Assembly: GCA_965250115.1 (NCBI GenBank)
Contig: CBDFNJ010000002.1
Coordinates: 806,001-870,000, forward strand
Direction: 5' to 3'
Source of the DNA: CBDFHB01 sp965250115
GTDB taxonomy: Bacteria > Acidobacteriota > Vicinamibacteria > Marinacidobacterales > SMYC01
Length of the DNA stretch: 64,000 nt
Numbering within the stretch: the first letter of the stretch is position 1; every line of letters begins with the position of its first letter. The position numbers and the translations under genes are program-made. Under the pieces are notes generated by a model. It had not been told where the DNA came from, searched no databases, and was given only the letters and a program-made list of their open reading frames with translations. Shown piece after piece: positions 8,727 through 17,820 of this stretch.

Positions 8727-10012
8727 TGTGCATCGTCAAAACTGCTCCGCCCACGAAATCAAGGACTTACGCTCCGCTTGAATTCCGGGCCGAAGACGGC
8801 GAAACTCCGCCGCTATGCTCAACGTTGTTGTCTTCCTCGTCTCACTTGGCGTCCGTGCCATTCGGGCGATGTGTCGGCGCCGCGCCGACCTGGTGTTGGA
8901 GAACGTCGCTTTGCGGCAGCAAGTGACGGCGCTGAAGAAAGAGCGCCCACGCCCACCGCTCGACGACACGGAACGGGCTTTCTGGGTTGCCCTTCGAGGT
9001 TCGTGGCCTGTGTGGGCGAGCCGCCTGCTCATCGTCCACGCGGACACCGTAGCCCGTTGGCATCGCGACCGATTCCGACGGTACTGGGCAAAGATCTCGC
9101 AGCGCCGCCATCCCGGTCGGCCTCGGATTGATGCCGAGATTCGTCGCCTCGTCCGCACGATGGCGCAAGACGGCTGGGGGGCGCCACGCATCCATGCTGA
9201 GCTCACCAAGCTCGGTTTCGTCATCTCCGAGAGCACGGTGTCGCGATACCTGCCGCGGCGTCCCGCGGAGCCCGACCAGCTGAAACGATGGATGGCTTTC
9301 TTGCGCAACCATAAAGACGATATCGCCGCCATGGATCTGTTCACCGTGCCCACCGCGTCGCTCCGGCTGCTGTACGGCTTCTTCGTCATCGAGCACGGTC
9401 GTCGGCACATCGTTCACTTCAACGCCACGTTCCACCCGACGTCTGCTTGGGTTATTCAGCAACTACGCGAGGCGTTTCCCTACGACACCGCTCCGAGATA
9501 TCTCATCTTCGATCGCGACTTTATCTTTAACGCTGCGGTCATCGAGTTCATCAAGGCAACGGGCACAAAACCCGTTCGCACTTCGTTTCGCAGCCCATGG
9601 CAAAACGGAACCGCGGAGCGGTGGGTCGGCAGCTGCCGTCGCGAGCTCCTTGAGCACGTGGTGGTTCTCGGCGCATGTCATCTCATCCGGCTCGTGCGAG
9701 CTTACATCAGCTACTATCATGAGGACCGTTGCCACTTGGGGCTGAACAAGGACACACCGAGCTTGAGAACGGTCACGCACCGACCGTCTCCTACGGCGAA
9801 AGTAGTCGCACTGCCGCGAGTCGGTGGACTGCACCATCGATACGAGTGGCGAGAGGCAGCCTGAGTCAGCTTGGTCGCTCGCGTTACTCGGCTGGTCGCC
9901 GAGAAGTTCGTCCTCAGCACCTTCCCTCGCGCGCTGACCACGCTCTCCAGCATGTGCTCGAGGGCGGTCCGGGCCCTAGAGTCCAGTCCCGGACCAATAA
10001 TGATGATGGACA
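8727..10012 (+). mobile_element. F5 insertion sequence, complete
   Basis: Bounded by TGTGCATCGTCA on the left and, in reverse complement, TGTCCATCATCA on the right, giving short imperfect inverted repeats; 1286 bp. The same ends recur as solo copies at 20391 (left) and at 13046, 19025 and 21233 (right). It sits between two R7 copies. No target duplication is visible. Confidence 0.75.
8815..9864 (+). CDS. F5 rve-type DDE transposase
   Basis: A 349-residue transposase of the integrase-core type. N-terminal helices with NVALRQQVTALKKERPRP precede a WAKISQRRHPGRPRIDAEI linker and a winged-helix-like segment (GAPRIHAELTKLGFVISEST). Catalytic candidates are Asp in AAMDLFTVP (~172), Asp in FDRDFIF (~233) and Glu in NGTAERWV (~266). 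It ends GGLHHRYEWREAA. Full length with no stops, so possibly functional. C-terminal fragments at 19025-19417 and 20847-21233 are near-identical, showing the family moved or recombined recently. Confidence 0.85.
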   Translation: MLNVVVFLVSLGVRAIRAMCRRRADLVLENVALRQQVTALKKERPRPPLDDTERAFWVALRGSWPVWASRLLIVHADTVARWHRDRFRRYWAKISQRRHPGRPRIDAEIRRLVRTMAQDGWGAPRIHAELTKLGFVISESTVSRYLPRRPAEPDQLKRWMAFLRNHKDDIAAMDLFTVPTASLRLLYGFFVIEHGRRHIVHFNATFHPTSAWVIQQLREAFPYDTAPRYLIFDRDFIFNAAVIEFIKATGTKPVRTSFRSPWQNGTAERWVGSCRRELLEHVVVLGACHLIRLVRAYISYYHEDRCHLGLNKDTPSLRTVTHRPSPTAKVVALPRVGGLHHRYEWREAA

Positions 10013-10189
10013 AGGTCCGGGCGCACCTGGACCAGAACATGCTAGCCCGCTACGCTGCGGTAACCCCGGTCTCGATTCTGGGCTTCTCAGGGTGGCCTCT
10101 TTTCCGCCGCCGCACGGTCCCCGAACAGTGCCCGCTCCCCCGTTTGGCGCAAACGTGGCACTCGAAAATCGAGATTAGAGACCAATACC
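10013..10189 (+). repeat. R7 repeat copy
   Basis: Contains GCACCTGGACCAGAACATGCTAG through GCACTCGAAAATC and ATTAGAGACCAATAC, matching the other R7 copies. It is followed immediately by R5. Confidence 0.7.
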
Positions 10190-10355
10190 GGTGCTTGCGC
10201 TGTTTGCTGTTGGTGATGTGTACGTATCCCTTTGCAAAAAAAGAGCTTACACTCCATTTAGCGTGCGGCGAAGGTCGCGAGCGCTATTTTGGCTGTAATT
10301 TAATGCAGCGTAAAGTCTTAGCGTCATCTCACCAACACTTAATGGTGGAAGCACC
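10190..10355 (+). repeat. R5 MITE, 166 bp
   Basis: Second copy of the 166-bp element, GGTGCTTGCGC to GGTGGAAGCACC, inserted at the R7 boundary and about 100 bp before the toxin-antitoxin promoter. Confidence 0.8.
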
Positions 10356-10457
10356 TCGAAGCGCGGGCGTCCTGCGAAGCAGACCCTTGCTGTGATGCGA
10401 GGATCATCCCGTCATGCCCCGACGCACGACCGGGAAACACGTTTAAGCTTTGCCTGA

Positions 10458-10463
10458 TATAAT
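10458..10463 (+). promoter_or_regulatory. Candidate -10 box for leaderless toxin-antitoxin mRNA
   Basis: A perfect TATAAT lies 8 nt before the ATG at 10471. Initiation about 7 nt downstream would place the transcript start at the start codon. There is no Shine-Dalgarno sequence before this ATG. No good -35 is visible. Confidence 0.4.
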
Positions 10464-10470
10464 CTGGATA

Positions 10471-10671
10471 ATGAGCATTAAGGTCGAGTACAGGGATGGG
10501 GTCTTCACGCCGCTGGAGGAAGTGAGCGACGCCGCTTCGGGAAAGGTCTACCGAGTCTTTTCAGAGGATGAGCTGAAGCGGCTCACCGAGGACCTGCCGT
10601 GGCTGAAGGCCTCGGAGCGGAGCTTCGAGTTCTGGGAGAACAAGGAGGATGCCGTCTACGACAGTTTATAG
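10471..10671 (+). CDS. DUF104/AF2212-like antitoxin
   Basis: A 66-residue protein starting MSIKVEYRDGVFTPLEEV, the signature of the small AF2212-like (DUF104) antitoxins, followed by an acidic helical tail (FSEDELKRLTEDLPWL, ENKEDAVYDSL) of the kind that wraps a toxin. Its 3' end overlaps the toxin gene by 23 nt, supporting co-translation. The ATG at 10471 is preferred over an in-frame TTG at 10450 because the family begins at this motif. Confidence 0.75.
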   Translation: MSIKVEYRDGVFTPLEEVSDAASGKVYRVFSEDELKRLTEDLPWLKASERSFEFWENKEDAVYDSL

Positions 10672-11002
10672 ACAGGGCGACATCGTACTGGTCTCCTTCC
10701 CCTTCACCGACCTCACGTCGTCCAAGAGACGCCCCGCGCTGATCCTTTCCCCTGATTCCTTCAATGCTGCCGGGGAAGACCTCGTACTGGCGGCAATAAC
10801 CTCACATATCACGGATGACCCGAACGCAATCCAACTCTCCGACACCGACTTTGCCCAAGGCCGACTTCCAAAGAAGTCGATCGTCAAGACGACTAAGCTG
10901 TTCACAATGCACTCGTCGCTCATCGTGAAGAGGGTCTGCGCGCTCAAAAGGGAGAAGACGGAAGAAGCCCTTCGGTCGGTGCGGGTGTTTTTTCATGAGT
11001 GA
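10649..11002 (+). CDS. PemK/MazF-family mRNA interferase toxin
   Basis: A 117-residue toxin of the CcdB/PemK fold. YRQGDIVLVSFPFTDLTSSK and RRPALILSP match the N-terminal strands, where the RRPALI arginine is part of the active site in characterised homologues; SIVKTTKLFTMHSSLIVKRV gives the later strands and helix. MazF-type enzymes cleave mRNA at short sequences. AAGGAGG abuts the ATG, unusually close, so translation probably depends on coupling to the antitoxin. Apparently intact. Confidence 0.85.
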   Translation: MPSTTVYRQGDIVLVSFPFTDLTSSKRRPALILSPDSFNAAGEDLVLAAITSHITDDPNAIQLSDTDFAQGRLPKKSIVKTTKLFTMHSSLIVKRVCALKREKTEEALRSVRVFFHE

Positions 11003-11212
11003 AACGAGCTCTCTCAAGCCTTCCTGGACTCAACGTAAGAGACTAACACTGTCACATGCATGTAGTTCAACATCGCCAGTGCTGGCAGGAACGAGAACGC
11101 CGAGGAGCGGGATTGGCAACCTTCGACGACGGGCGGCCAGCGTTTGCGCATGACACCTGGGCTTACGAAAAAGGCGTCGAGCTTCGATTCATCGAGCCCG
11201 GCAAACCGCGTC

Positions 11213-11430
11213 GTGTCCAAAAACACAAACGAACTCAAGACCCGCGCGCCGGGACGTTTCGGATTAGACGTGTCTAGGCTGGGTTAGCCAATGGAAGCCA
11301 GAATCCTCGGTAGCCTAGGCCGACCTCCGACGGCGAAGGAACATCCGTGAGCTCATTGTACGCGTGGCGCGGGAAAACCCGACGCGGGGATATACGCGCC
11401 TGCGGGGCGCACTCAAGAATCTCAAACACA
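11213..11430 (+). pseudogene. F3 left end fused to a transposase mid-fragment
   Basis: An F3 end (CGTCGTGTCCAAAAACACAA) and its leader are followed from about 11314 by a frame reading NIRELIVRVARENPTRGYTR and LRGALKNLKH. This is the HTH-to-core region of a rve-type transposase, equivalent to GMAQSNPKWGYTRIRGALSN in the intact F3 protein but divergent. It is cut by an F2 end. Confidence 0.65.
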
Positions 11431-11490
11431 GACACCAAGCTGCTGATTTATGGTCTAGTTCAAAAGGGCCGAGTTTTGGCACAGGACGGG
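11424..11490 (+). repeat. F2 right end (solo)
   Basis: CACAGACACCAAGCTGCTGA through GAGTTTTGGCACAGGACGGG. It ends about 25 bp before the start of the disrupted OLD gene and therefore replaces that gene's native promoter. Confidence 0.8.
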
Positions 11491-11514
11491 GTCGGCTAAA
11501 ATGGAAGTCCAAAA

Positions 11515-13045
11515 TTGAAGGTTTGCCGCCTCAACATTAAAAACTTTGGGTCTACGCGGATTCGTGTGGGTAAGTCCTGACGGAAAAACAGTGTAACTCA
11601 TTGTGTGGAAAAGGTATCGAGTACTTCATCAGGTGCTGAAAAGTGGTCCATTTTTAGGATAGGCTAACCGAGTGAAAAATTCCCAGTCGATCCGCTCGCT
11701 GTTTGCGCTGCCAGGTTTCGTGGTGTGCCGGATTGAAGGGTCTATTCGGTGACCGATACGCCCGCGTCATCCAGCTCAAGAGGCGAAAAAAACAGCTGTG
11801 TGCTCTTACTGTGGGCAACGGCGCCGGGGGCGCTATGACAAGCAAGTGTGCCGGGTCCGCGACCTGTCGTTGGCAGGCTGGCGGATCTATCTGGAATACG
11901 AGCGTTGGCGCGTCAACTGTCCTGGGTGCGGCGGTTTGCATGTAGAACACCTGGACTGGCTGGCGAACAACTCGCGCTACACCTAGCGTTTTGCGACGCA
12001 TGTGGGCAAGCTGTGCCGGACAAGGCGGTGGCCGAGATGGAACGTCTGCGCCTCCTAGTTGAAGGGGTCAACAACAAAATCCGTGTGCTGCAACGACGCG
12101 CCTACGGCTATCGCGACGAGGAATATCTCAAGCTGAAGATCGTGGCGGCATTCCTTCCGCCATTACCCAGAAATGCCGTCTTCAACCCACACGAATCCGC
12201 GTAGACCCAAAACTTTCGGGGGATCAAGATGGCCACCGTGCTGCTGCCCAGGCATGCGGTGTTGATCGGCGACAACAACACGGGCAAGACGACCCTCCTT
12301 GAGGCCCTTGACCTCGTGCTCGGGCCGGATCGCCTGAACCGTCAGCCTCCCATCGATGAGCACGACTTCTTCCGAGGCAATTACCTTGCCGAAGACGTTG
12401 AAGCTGCTGGCGTGGCGGTAGAAGATGTGGGCACTGATGCAGAAGTGGGCACTACGCAGGCGGCGCCTGCCGCCGCTGATGACGGTGTGACCGATGTTGT
12501 GGAAGCTATTACAGGAGAAGCCCCTCGTATTGAGATTGAGGTGACCATCGCGGAACTGACCGATGAGCAGAAGGGTAGGTTTGGCGACTACATCGAGTTT
12601 TGGGATTCCACCACCGACACCTTCTACGACGAGCCGAATGTGGCGGGTGTCGACGCCGCGACGATCACCGAGGCGCTGCGCGTTACTTTCCATGGGTGGT
12701 ACAACCCGGACGAGGATGACTTCGAGGGCAAGACCTACTTCACCCGCAGCCTTACCGAGAGCGACAACCCTGTTTGGTTCTCGAAGAAAGACAAGCAGGT
12801 GTGCGGCTTCCTGTATCTGCGATCACTGCGCACGGGCTCGCGCGCCCTGAGCCTGGAGCGGGGCAGCCTACTGGACGTCATCCTGCGCCTGAAAGAGGTC
12901 AGGCCGCAGATGTGGGAAGGCACGATCAGCACGCTCGCCGACTACTCAGTCGCGAGCGATCCGGATCTCGGTATCTCCGGCGTGCTGGAGAGCATCAACA
13001 CCGCCCTCAAGAAGTACGTCCCGAAAGAGTGGGGGATCGAACCCC
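11515..13045 (+). pseudogene. OLD-family ATPase, split by F1 and truncated by an F5 end
   Basis: Reading from TTG at 11515 (GGAAG seven bases upstream) to 11547 and resuming after the F1 element gives KVCRLNIKNFRGIK then LLPRHAVLIGDNNTGKTTLL, the N-terminal strand and Walker A of OLD-type ABC ATPases. The frame continues about 280 residues (FLYLRSLRTGSRALSLERGS) to 13045, where the F5 terminus TGTCCATCATC begins. The C-terminal half with Walker B and TOPRIM is lost, and with it any neighbouring helicase gene. OLD proteins are nucleases found in Gabija-type and related defence loci. This is distinct in sequence from the 42.4 kb OLD protein. Confidence 0.8.
11548..12208 (+). mobile_element. F1 ISL3-derived element, 661 bp, complete
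   Basis: Perfect 24-bp terminal inverted repeats (11548-11571 and 12185-12208, beginning GGGTCTACGC). It is flanked by AAAACTTT at 11540-11547 and 12209-12216, an 8-bp target duplication as expected for ISL3. Inside is a zinc-ribbon N-terminus with CSYCG and CPGCGG and a C-terminal LVEGVNNKIRVLQRRAYGYR segment; the catalytic core is deleted, so it must be mobilised in trans. Confidence 0.92.
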
Positions 13046-13090
13046 TGTCCATCATCATTATTAGTCCGGGACTGGACTCTAGGCCTGGAC
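13046..13090 (-). repeat. F5 right end (solo)
   Basis: TGTCCATCATCATTATTAG followed by the GGGACTGGACTCTAG segment, identical to the F5 right terminus. It is the breakpoint of the OLD gene and is itself cut by the F2 MITE. Confidence 0.8.
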
Positions 13091-13095
13091 CGCGT

Positions 13096-13403
13096 CCTGT
13101 GCCAAAACTCAGCCCTTTTGAAATAGACCATAAATCAGCAGCTTAGCGACTGGGCCAAGGGCCCTTAGGCTCTACAGTTACCCAAAACCCGCGGTCGACG
13201 TTCGAGAGCCGCGGCCGTTTCACCGAACGGCGGAGGACGGCGAGCTGCTGCCGAAGAGCGACATTGTCGAGAGCCAGCTCGCGACGAGCCTTGAAGGCGG
13301 AGATGAGAGCGCGAACAAACGACGAAATCAAGCAGGCATGGTGCCGGCAGACCGGAGACTAATCAAGTTTGGGGCGCCCGGATGAATAAATAGAAGGCAC
13401 AGG
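13096..13403 (-). repeat. F2 MITE, 308 bp
   Basis: Bounded by CCTGTGCC (F2 right end) and GGCACAGG (F2 left end). Between them on the minus strand is a 62-codon transposase N-terminus beginning MISSFVRALISAFKARRELA and containing NVALRQQLAVLRRS, like F5. The rest of the gene is deleted. Complete copies also at 26390 and 56712. Confidence 0.85.
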
Positions 13404-13655
13404 AGAACATTGCGAACGTGTTGAAGGCTCAAGACGAACTCCACGATGCGGCGACGCGGTTAAAGGCGAGGCCGTAGCCCACGGATTAGCTCACTGTGTG
13501 CTGCGGTCTGGAATCTGTCAGCAATCAGTGAACGTCAGCAGAAGCTCAAGGCCATCAAGAAACGAGGCGGGGAGCCACGATGAACGGGATGCTCGCGAGC
13601 CTCGCCGGACCCTGGTTGAGGCCCCATCCGAGACAATTTAAGGACATCAAGGGGT
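13404..13655. other. Unassigned debris
   Basis: No convincing gene. Short frames such as VLKAQDELHDAATRLKARP and ERQQKLKAIKKRGGEPR could be coding scraps. The last ~50 bp (CCTGGTTGAGGCC) match the 5' part of the R7 composite. Confidence 0.4.
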
Positions 13656-13758
13656 TGTGCTCCGCAAAAAGTCGATCCGGCGTTGATTGCGCGTTTTGGA
13701 CCTGCTATGTTCGGCTGCTTCTGGCCGATCTTCTTTTTTGCCTTTTTTGCGGATCACA
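13656..13758 (+). repeat. R8 MITE, 103 bp
   Basis: TGTGCTCCGCAAAAAG to TTTTTTGCGGATCACA. It equals the 7487 copy in reverse orientation, with a small duplication (TTTTTTGCC) near the right end. Confidence 0.75.
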
Positions 13759-13837
13759 GCCAACGGAATCGTCGCACCCAAAGGATGACCGGAAACCGGA
13801 CGTGGCTGCCCTCCGCTCCGTCGGCTTCAACCAGCTG

Positions 13838-13995
13838 TGCCTTCTATTTATTCATCCGCGCGCACCGAACTTGATTAGTCTTCGGTCTACCGGCACCATG
13901 TCTACATGATTTCGTCATTTGTTCGCGCTCTCATCTCTGCCTTCAAGGCTCGTCGCGAGCTGGTGCCCGCGGATGAATTAAATAGAAGGCACAGG
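13838..13995. repeat. Two F2 left ends in inverted orientation
   Basis: CTGTGCCTTCTATTTATTCA at 13838 and its reverse complement ending near 13995 face each other across about 110 bp that encodes the MISSFVRALISAFKARREL start. The pair forms an element with two left ends. Confidence 0.7.
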
Positions 13996-13999
13996 CCCG

Positions 14000-14125
14000 C
14001 TCCGAGCTTGAGACCTCAACTTGACAGTATCCTTGTGAGAGCTGAATTCGACGTCGAAAAAGCCGCGGACCAGACCCGCTGTCGAGGGTACTTCCGCCAT
14101 CAAGTGTTGGCGGCCGCCGCGTAAC
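14000..14125 (+). repeat. Debris with F4 terminus
   Basis: 14090-14125 carries the CTTCCGCCATCAAGTGTTGG F4 end without its first bases. The preceding AACTTGACAGTA motif also occurs at 5041, 18262 and 48345 (reverse), suggesting another element boundary. No gene. Confidence 0.5.
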
Positions 14126-14151
14126 CCCCGCGCGTGAGCATGTTCCGCCTG

Positions 14152-14373
14152 TCACATCTCGAAGATCGTGTTCCCATCGTCGTCTCGACGGACAAACAAC
14201 GTCCCAAGGTCATGTTTCACCCCGCACTCCGGACAGGTCGTCGTCGACGCTTGTTCCAGGTAGTCGGCATCGAAATCATCGAGCGCTAGGTTGATCGACC
14301 CGCGATACCAGTCCTTGTAGACGTGTCCGCAGTCCGGACAGGTAACCGTGATCTCTTCCACGGGCATCGTCAT
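14152..14373 (-). CDS. Small zinc-ribbon protein
   Basis: A 73-residue acidic protein with two CxxC pairs, VTCPDCGHVYKDW and TTCPECGVKHDLGT, spaced to bind one zinc ion as a rubredoxin-like ribbon. The interior (NLALDDFDADYLEQA) is acidic and the tail ends DGNTIFEM. Starts MTMPVEEITV; a GAGGAGT lies a few bases before the ATG. The next gene upstream ends 15 bp away, so it was the last gene of an operon now truncated by a MITE. Function unknown. Confidence 0.6.
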   Translation of the reverse strand: MTMPVEEITVTCPDCGHVYKDWYRGSINLALDDFDADYLEQASTTTCPECGVKHDLGTLFVRRDDDGNTIFEM

Positions 14374-14387
14374 GCGCTACTCCTCGC

Positions 14388-14465
14388 TACTGCTCCGCCG
14401 CGATCTCGCCGTAGAACCCTGGAATGCTCCGACGCATGAACAGCCCGTTCTCCGTCGTGGTCCAG
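14388..14465 (-). pseudogene. 3' remnant of an unknown gene
   Basis: Minus-strand frame ends ENGLFMRRSIPGFYGEIAAE followed by Gln and stop, directly before the zinc-ribbon gene. The upstream part is lost at the F4 MITE boundary (14466). No family recognised. Confidence 0.4.
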
Positions 14466-14720
14466 GGTGCTTCTGCCATCAAGTGTTGCTACGCCGCTAG
14501 AGGTATTTGAATGCTAGTGTCAGCTGGCCTGCGTGTGCCAGCGAACGCCATCGCGTCTAATAAGGATATCGACATGCACACGGACAAATCCCTAGCGTCA
14601 GGCACCGCGTGGTTAGCCCAGCCTGCATCGTCGAAAGAACTGCGTCTCTCGAACCAGGCTCAAACTTTAGCACGTGAGCGGGTCTCGCGACAGCGGCCAA
14701 CACTTGATTGCCGAAGCACC
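14466..14720 (-). repeat. F4 MITE, 255 bp
   Basis: GGTGCTTCTGCCATCAAGTG to TTGATTGCCGAAGCACC; internal GAACTGCGTCTCTCGAACCAG and CTAGTGTCAGCTGGCCTG match the other F4 MITEs in reverse. No flanking duplication seen. Confidence 0.75.
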
Positions 14721-14848
14721 AAAATCAGCGAGAAGGACGCAGCGAAACGGTCTTAAGCACCGATTCGAACTTAGTCGTCGGCGTCTCCTTGCCGCTTTTC
14801 TTCGGGGCGCGCGGATGAATAAATAGAAGGCACAGGGCGCTGGCAGGC

Positions 14849-15683
14849 TCACAGCGTTTTGACGAGCACTCGCTGTTTCTCCCAATCGTCGGGAAGCGGA
14901 TGATGCAAGAGGTAGCTCGAGGTCAACCCAACGGGCTGGCGGCCTTCGGCAATGGCGCGGACGATGTCGGGTGCCAGGAAGGCATAACGGATTGCCTTGC
15001 GCACGCGGTCCGTTGGGATGGCGTGTTCGGTTGCAATCTGCTCATAGGTTTTGCCTGCTTTGATTCGGTCGAGCCAGGAGAGGGCGTTGGCGATATTGCG
15101 CAGGAGTGTGCGGTCGACGGATTTCGTGGGGTTGCCCAGAACGAGCTTGGTTTCGACGCCGCGTCGACGCAAGCGGAACGGTGCGAGGATGCGGAGTGCA
15201 TCCTCGCGAATGCGCTCGGGCCCCATAGAGAGGCAAGCAGCGAACGTATTGCGGTCGAGTAGGATGGACACAGAGCCGGGGCTGATGTCGACCCGCCGGA
15301 TAAGACGGAGCAGGGGGGCTGCCGAGGCACTATCATCATTACTACCGGAACACAGCCCGTCTAAAAAGCGACGCACCGAGGCGAGCTCTTGCATCGTCGG
15401 AGTGTGGATCAACGAGGCCGAGAAGGTCGTGGCATCCACATGTTGTCGGATGAGATGCACGACGGTCTGTTCCAGCATCGGGGCGGGCAGTCGCCAGCCG
15501 GAGAGGTCCTTTTGGCCACTGTGCTGGATGAGGCGCCGGGAGACGTAGTAGCGGAGCCGTTGCCCGTTTTTCTTTTTGGTGTGGCTCGGCGTCAGCCGGT
15601 CCCCGGTCTCGTCGAAGAGCTTGCCTGCCAGTGGGGAACGGGCTGCACGGCCCTTCGTCGTGCGTCTCCTTGGTTTGGCAGCC
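14849..15683 (-). pseudogene. Truncated copy of the large serine recombinase
   Basis: Encodes the C-terminal ~278 residues of the recombinase at 31877-33538 with few changes (for example VLVKTL instead of VLVATL at the end). The catalytic N-terminal domain is absent; homology stops at an F2 left end at 15684. The duplication starts about 13 bp beyond the stop codon (GGGCGCTGGCAGGCTCACAG), so it includes the shared 3' flank. Confidence 0.85.
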
Positions 15684-16030
15684 TGTGCCTTCTATTTATT
15701 CATCCGCGCGCCCCGAACTTGATCGGTCTCCGGTCTCCCGGGACCATGCCTGCATGATCTCGTCGTTTGTTCGCGCTCGGCCCTTGGCACGGCCGCAAAC
15801 ACAGACACTAAGTTGCTGATTTATGGGCTATTTCAAAAGGGCCGACTTTTGGCACAGGACGAGGTGGTCATCTGCATGGTGACGACCCGCCCGCCCAAGA
15901 CGATTGTAAAGCCCACGGCCCTTGGCCCGGTCGCAAACACAGACACTAAGTTTCTGATTTATGGCCTATTTCAAAAGGGCCGAGTTTTGGCACAGGACGC
16001 CATGCCGGCATGATTTCGTCGTTGGTTCCT
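15684..16030 (+). repeat. Cluster of F2 ends
   Basis: An F2 left end with the start of its transposase frame (15687-15780), a right end at about 15786-15860, a second right end with full leader (15890-16001), and then another left-end piece (GGCATGATTTCGTCGTTGGT). No gene. Confidence 0.75.
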
Positions 16031-16165
16031 GCTCTCATCTCTGTCTTCAGGGCTCGTCGCAAGCACCGATCGGTCGGCACCGCAGCCGCGTCGTGACAGT
16101 GGCTCTCCCCTCCGTACATCGGCCGTCTCCGCCACTTTGACTTAGGGGCCGCAGACTTGCCTGGC

Positions 16166-17245
16166 TCACGCCAGCCCACTTCCCGACCGCCTAACGACGT
16201 CGGCCGAGTGTGCGGAGTCCCTTATCCGCATCACATCGCCGAGCGTGATCCCTTCCTTGACCGTGAGAATCAACCCGATTGTCAATACTGGTAGGTTGTG
16301 CAGAAGGTGTGCAGCGATCGCCGCTGCCACGGTAGGCTCCGCCTCCACTGCATAGACCTGTGTAAGGGCAAGCCGGTAGGCTTCATGGAATCCCCCCACC
16401 ATGCCGGGAGTCGGGATCGAAACACCGACGGTGAGGAACGCAATCACGAGGAAGCTGGCATGGACCGGCAACTCGACGTCGAAGGCGCGGTAGCTGCAGT
16501 GTATGCCCAAAGCTATAGCGAACCACACGAGCAAAGATTGACCAAAGATCGCACCGAGATGTGCTGGTGAAGCCTTAAGCACTGCGAGCCCATCTCCGAA
16601 TGATCGAAGTATGCGAGTGGCGACCGACGCAGGGCGGGCCGGGAGTCGACGCAACAAGCCCCGCACGAATCGCATCGTTAGCTCATTTTGAAGTTGAAAC
16701 GCAAACAACAGTCCGCCTAAGACCATGGCGAACAAACCGGCAATCGCGCCCGCCACTTTCAAGACCCCTATTAGAGGTCCGATCTGCTGCACCGACGGCG
16801 TTGGGAGAACGTATAGGTACAAGCTGAACAGAAGGAGCACTGTCACCAGATCTACTAATCGTTCTAAAACGATTGACGCAAAAGCAGTTGGGAAGGGCAC
16901 ACAATGGTGGCGCCCGATCAAATATGGCCGCAGAAACTCGGCAGCTCGTGGAATGAAAAGTGCTGCCATGAAGCCTACGAACGTGGCTGAAACGAGGCGG
17001 CCTAAAGGGACTTGGACCACAGGCTTTAGCAGGTAACCCCAGCGCCACGCTCGGACTAAGAACGTGAGGAGCGATGCCAGGACAACGCCGAGCAGATAGC
17101 CCCGGTGTGCACCGCGGTACCTGTCTGCCAGCGCAGTCCATTCGATGCCGCGGAAAAAGAGGAACAGTAGCACCGCCATGGCCGCGATTCCTAGTACCCA
17201 GCGGCCGGATCGTTGCACCTGGCCTAACCTCACCGGCACCTCCAC
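16166..17245 (-). CDS. Flippase-like membrane protein (UPF0104/LPG synthase TM domain)
   Basis: A 359-residue inner-membrane protein with about eight helices, starting VLGIAAMAVLLFLFFRGI. Family marks include RAWRWGYLL after helix 2, FIPRAAEFLRPYLIGR, ERLVDLVTVL and the glycine-rich SIPTPGMVGGFHEAYRLAL near residue 290. These place it in the lysylphosphatidylglycerol-synthase transmembrane/AglD-like family, whose stand-alone members are linked to lipid flipping or cell-surface glycolipid synthesis. No cytosolic aminoacyl-transfer domain follows, so it is not a full MprF. No operon partner survives. Confidence 0.8.
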   Translation of the reverse strand: MEVPVRLGQVQRSGRWVLGIAAMAVLLFLFFRGIEWTALADRYRGAHRGYLLGVVLASLLTFLVRAWRWGYLLKPVVQVPLGRLVSATFVGFMAALFIPRAAEFLRPYLIGRHHCVPFPTAFASIVLERLVDLVTVLLLFSLYLYVLPTPSVQQIGPLIGVLKVAGAIAGLFAMVLGGLLFAFQLQNELTMRFVRGLLRRLPARPASVATRILRSFGDGLAVLKASPAHLGAIFGQSLLVWFAIALGIHCSYRAFDVELPVHASFLVIAFLTVGVSIPTPGMVGGFHEAYRLALTQVYAVEAEPTVAAAIAAHLLHNLPVLTIGLILTVKEGITLGDVMRIRDSAHSADVVRRSGSGLA

Positions 17246-17290
17246 GCATCAGGAGAGTCGACTGTCAAGAACGGAAAGTCGGCGTGTTCG

Positions 17291-17420
17291 CGTCGTGTCC
17301 AAAAATACAAACGAACTCTAAGACCCACGCGCCGGGACGTCACCGAGTTCGTCTATCATTCATCATGGAGAGCGCAACCATTAAGGGCTTGGCAACGCGT
17401 TTGTGTTTTTGGACACGACG
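17291..17420 (+). repeat. F3 MITE, 130 bp
   Basis: CGTCGTGTCCAAAAATACAA at the left and TTTGTGTTTTTGGACACGACG at the right; same structure as 4854-4986, with the transposase-tail coding (ERNH-like then GLATRLCFWTRR in another frame) reading into the repeat. Confidence 0.8.
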
Positions 17421-17421
17421 G

Positions 17422-17763
17422 GCACCTGAAGCGAATCCTACGCAAATACGTCGACTATTATCATTCGTGCCGGACTCATTTGTCGCTTGAGAAGGACGCG
17501 CCCGAGCCTCGCCGGGTAGAGTCACCGGCGATGGGCAAAGTCAGTGCCATTCCAAAGGTTGGTGGTCTCCATCATTGTTACACTCGACGCGCTGCTTGAG
17601 CCGATCCGCTCGGAACGGCTGCCGGACTTCGCACCAGCTTACACCTCTACGCCTGAGTCGAGCCGACGCCGGCTCTTAAAACGTCCTACATGAAGACGAC
17701 CAAAGCATCCTGGTTGCAGGAAGTTCGCCAATTTCATACAGCTCGAGTTTATGGAAGGGACAG
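17422..17763 (+). pseudogene. Rve-type transposase C-terminus plus IS right end
   Basis: The frame HLKRILRKYVDYYHSCRTHL then LEKDAPEPRR to GGLHHCYTRRAA and stop (17599) is the tail of an F5-like but distinct transposase. The following ~160 bp up to GGAAGGGACAG are about 85% identical to 57469-57620 on the other strand, so they represent the right end of that IS. Confidence 0.65.
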
Positions 17764-17820
17764 GATCAACTGGCAGCAGATTGACGATATCGGCCGACGA
17801 TCTGGGACCGGCCCTGACCC

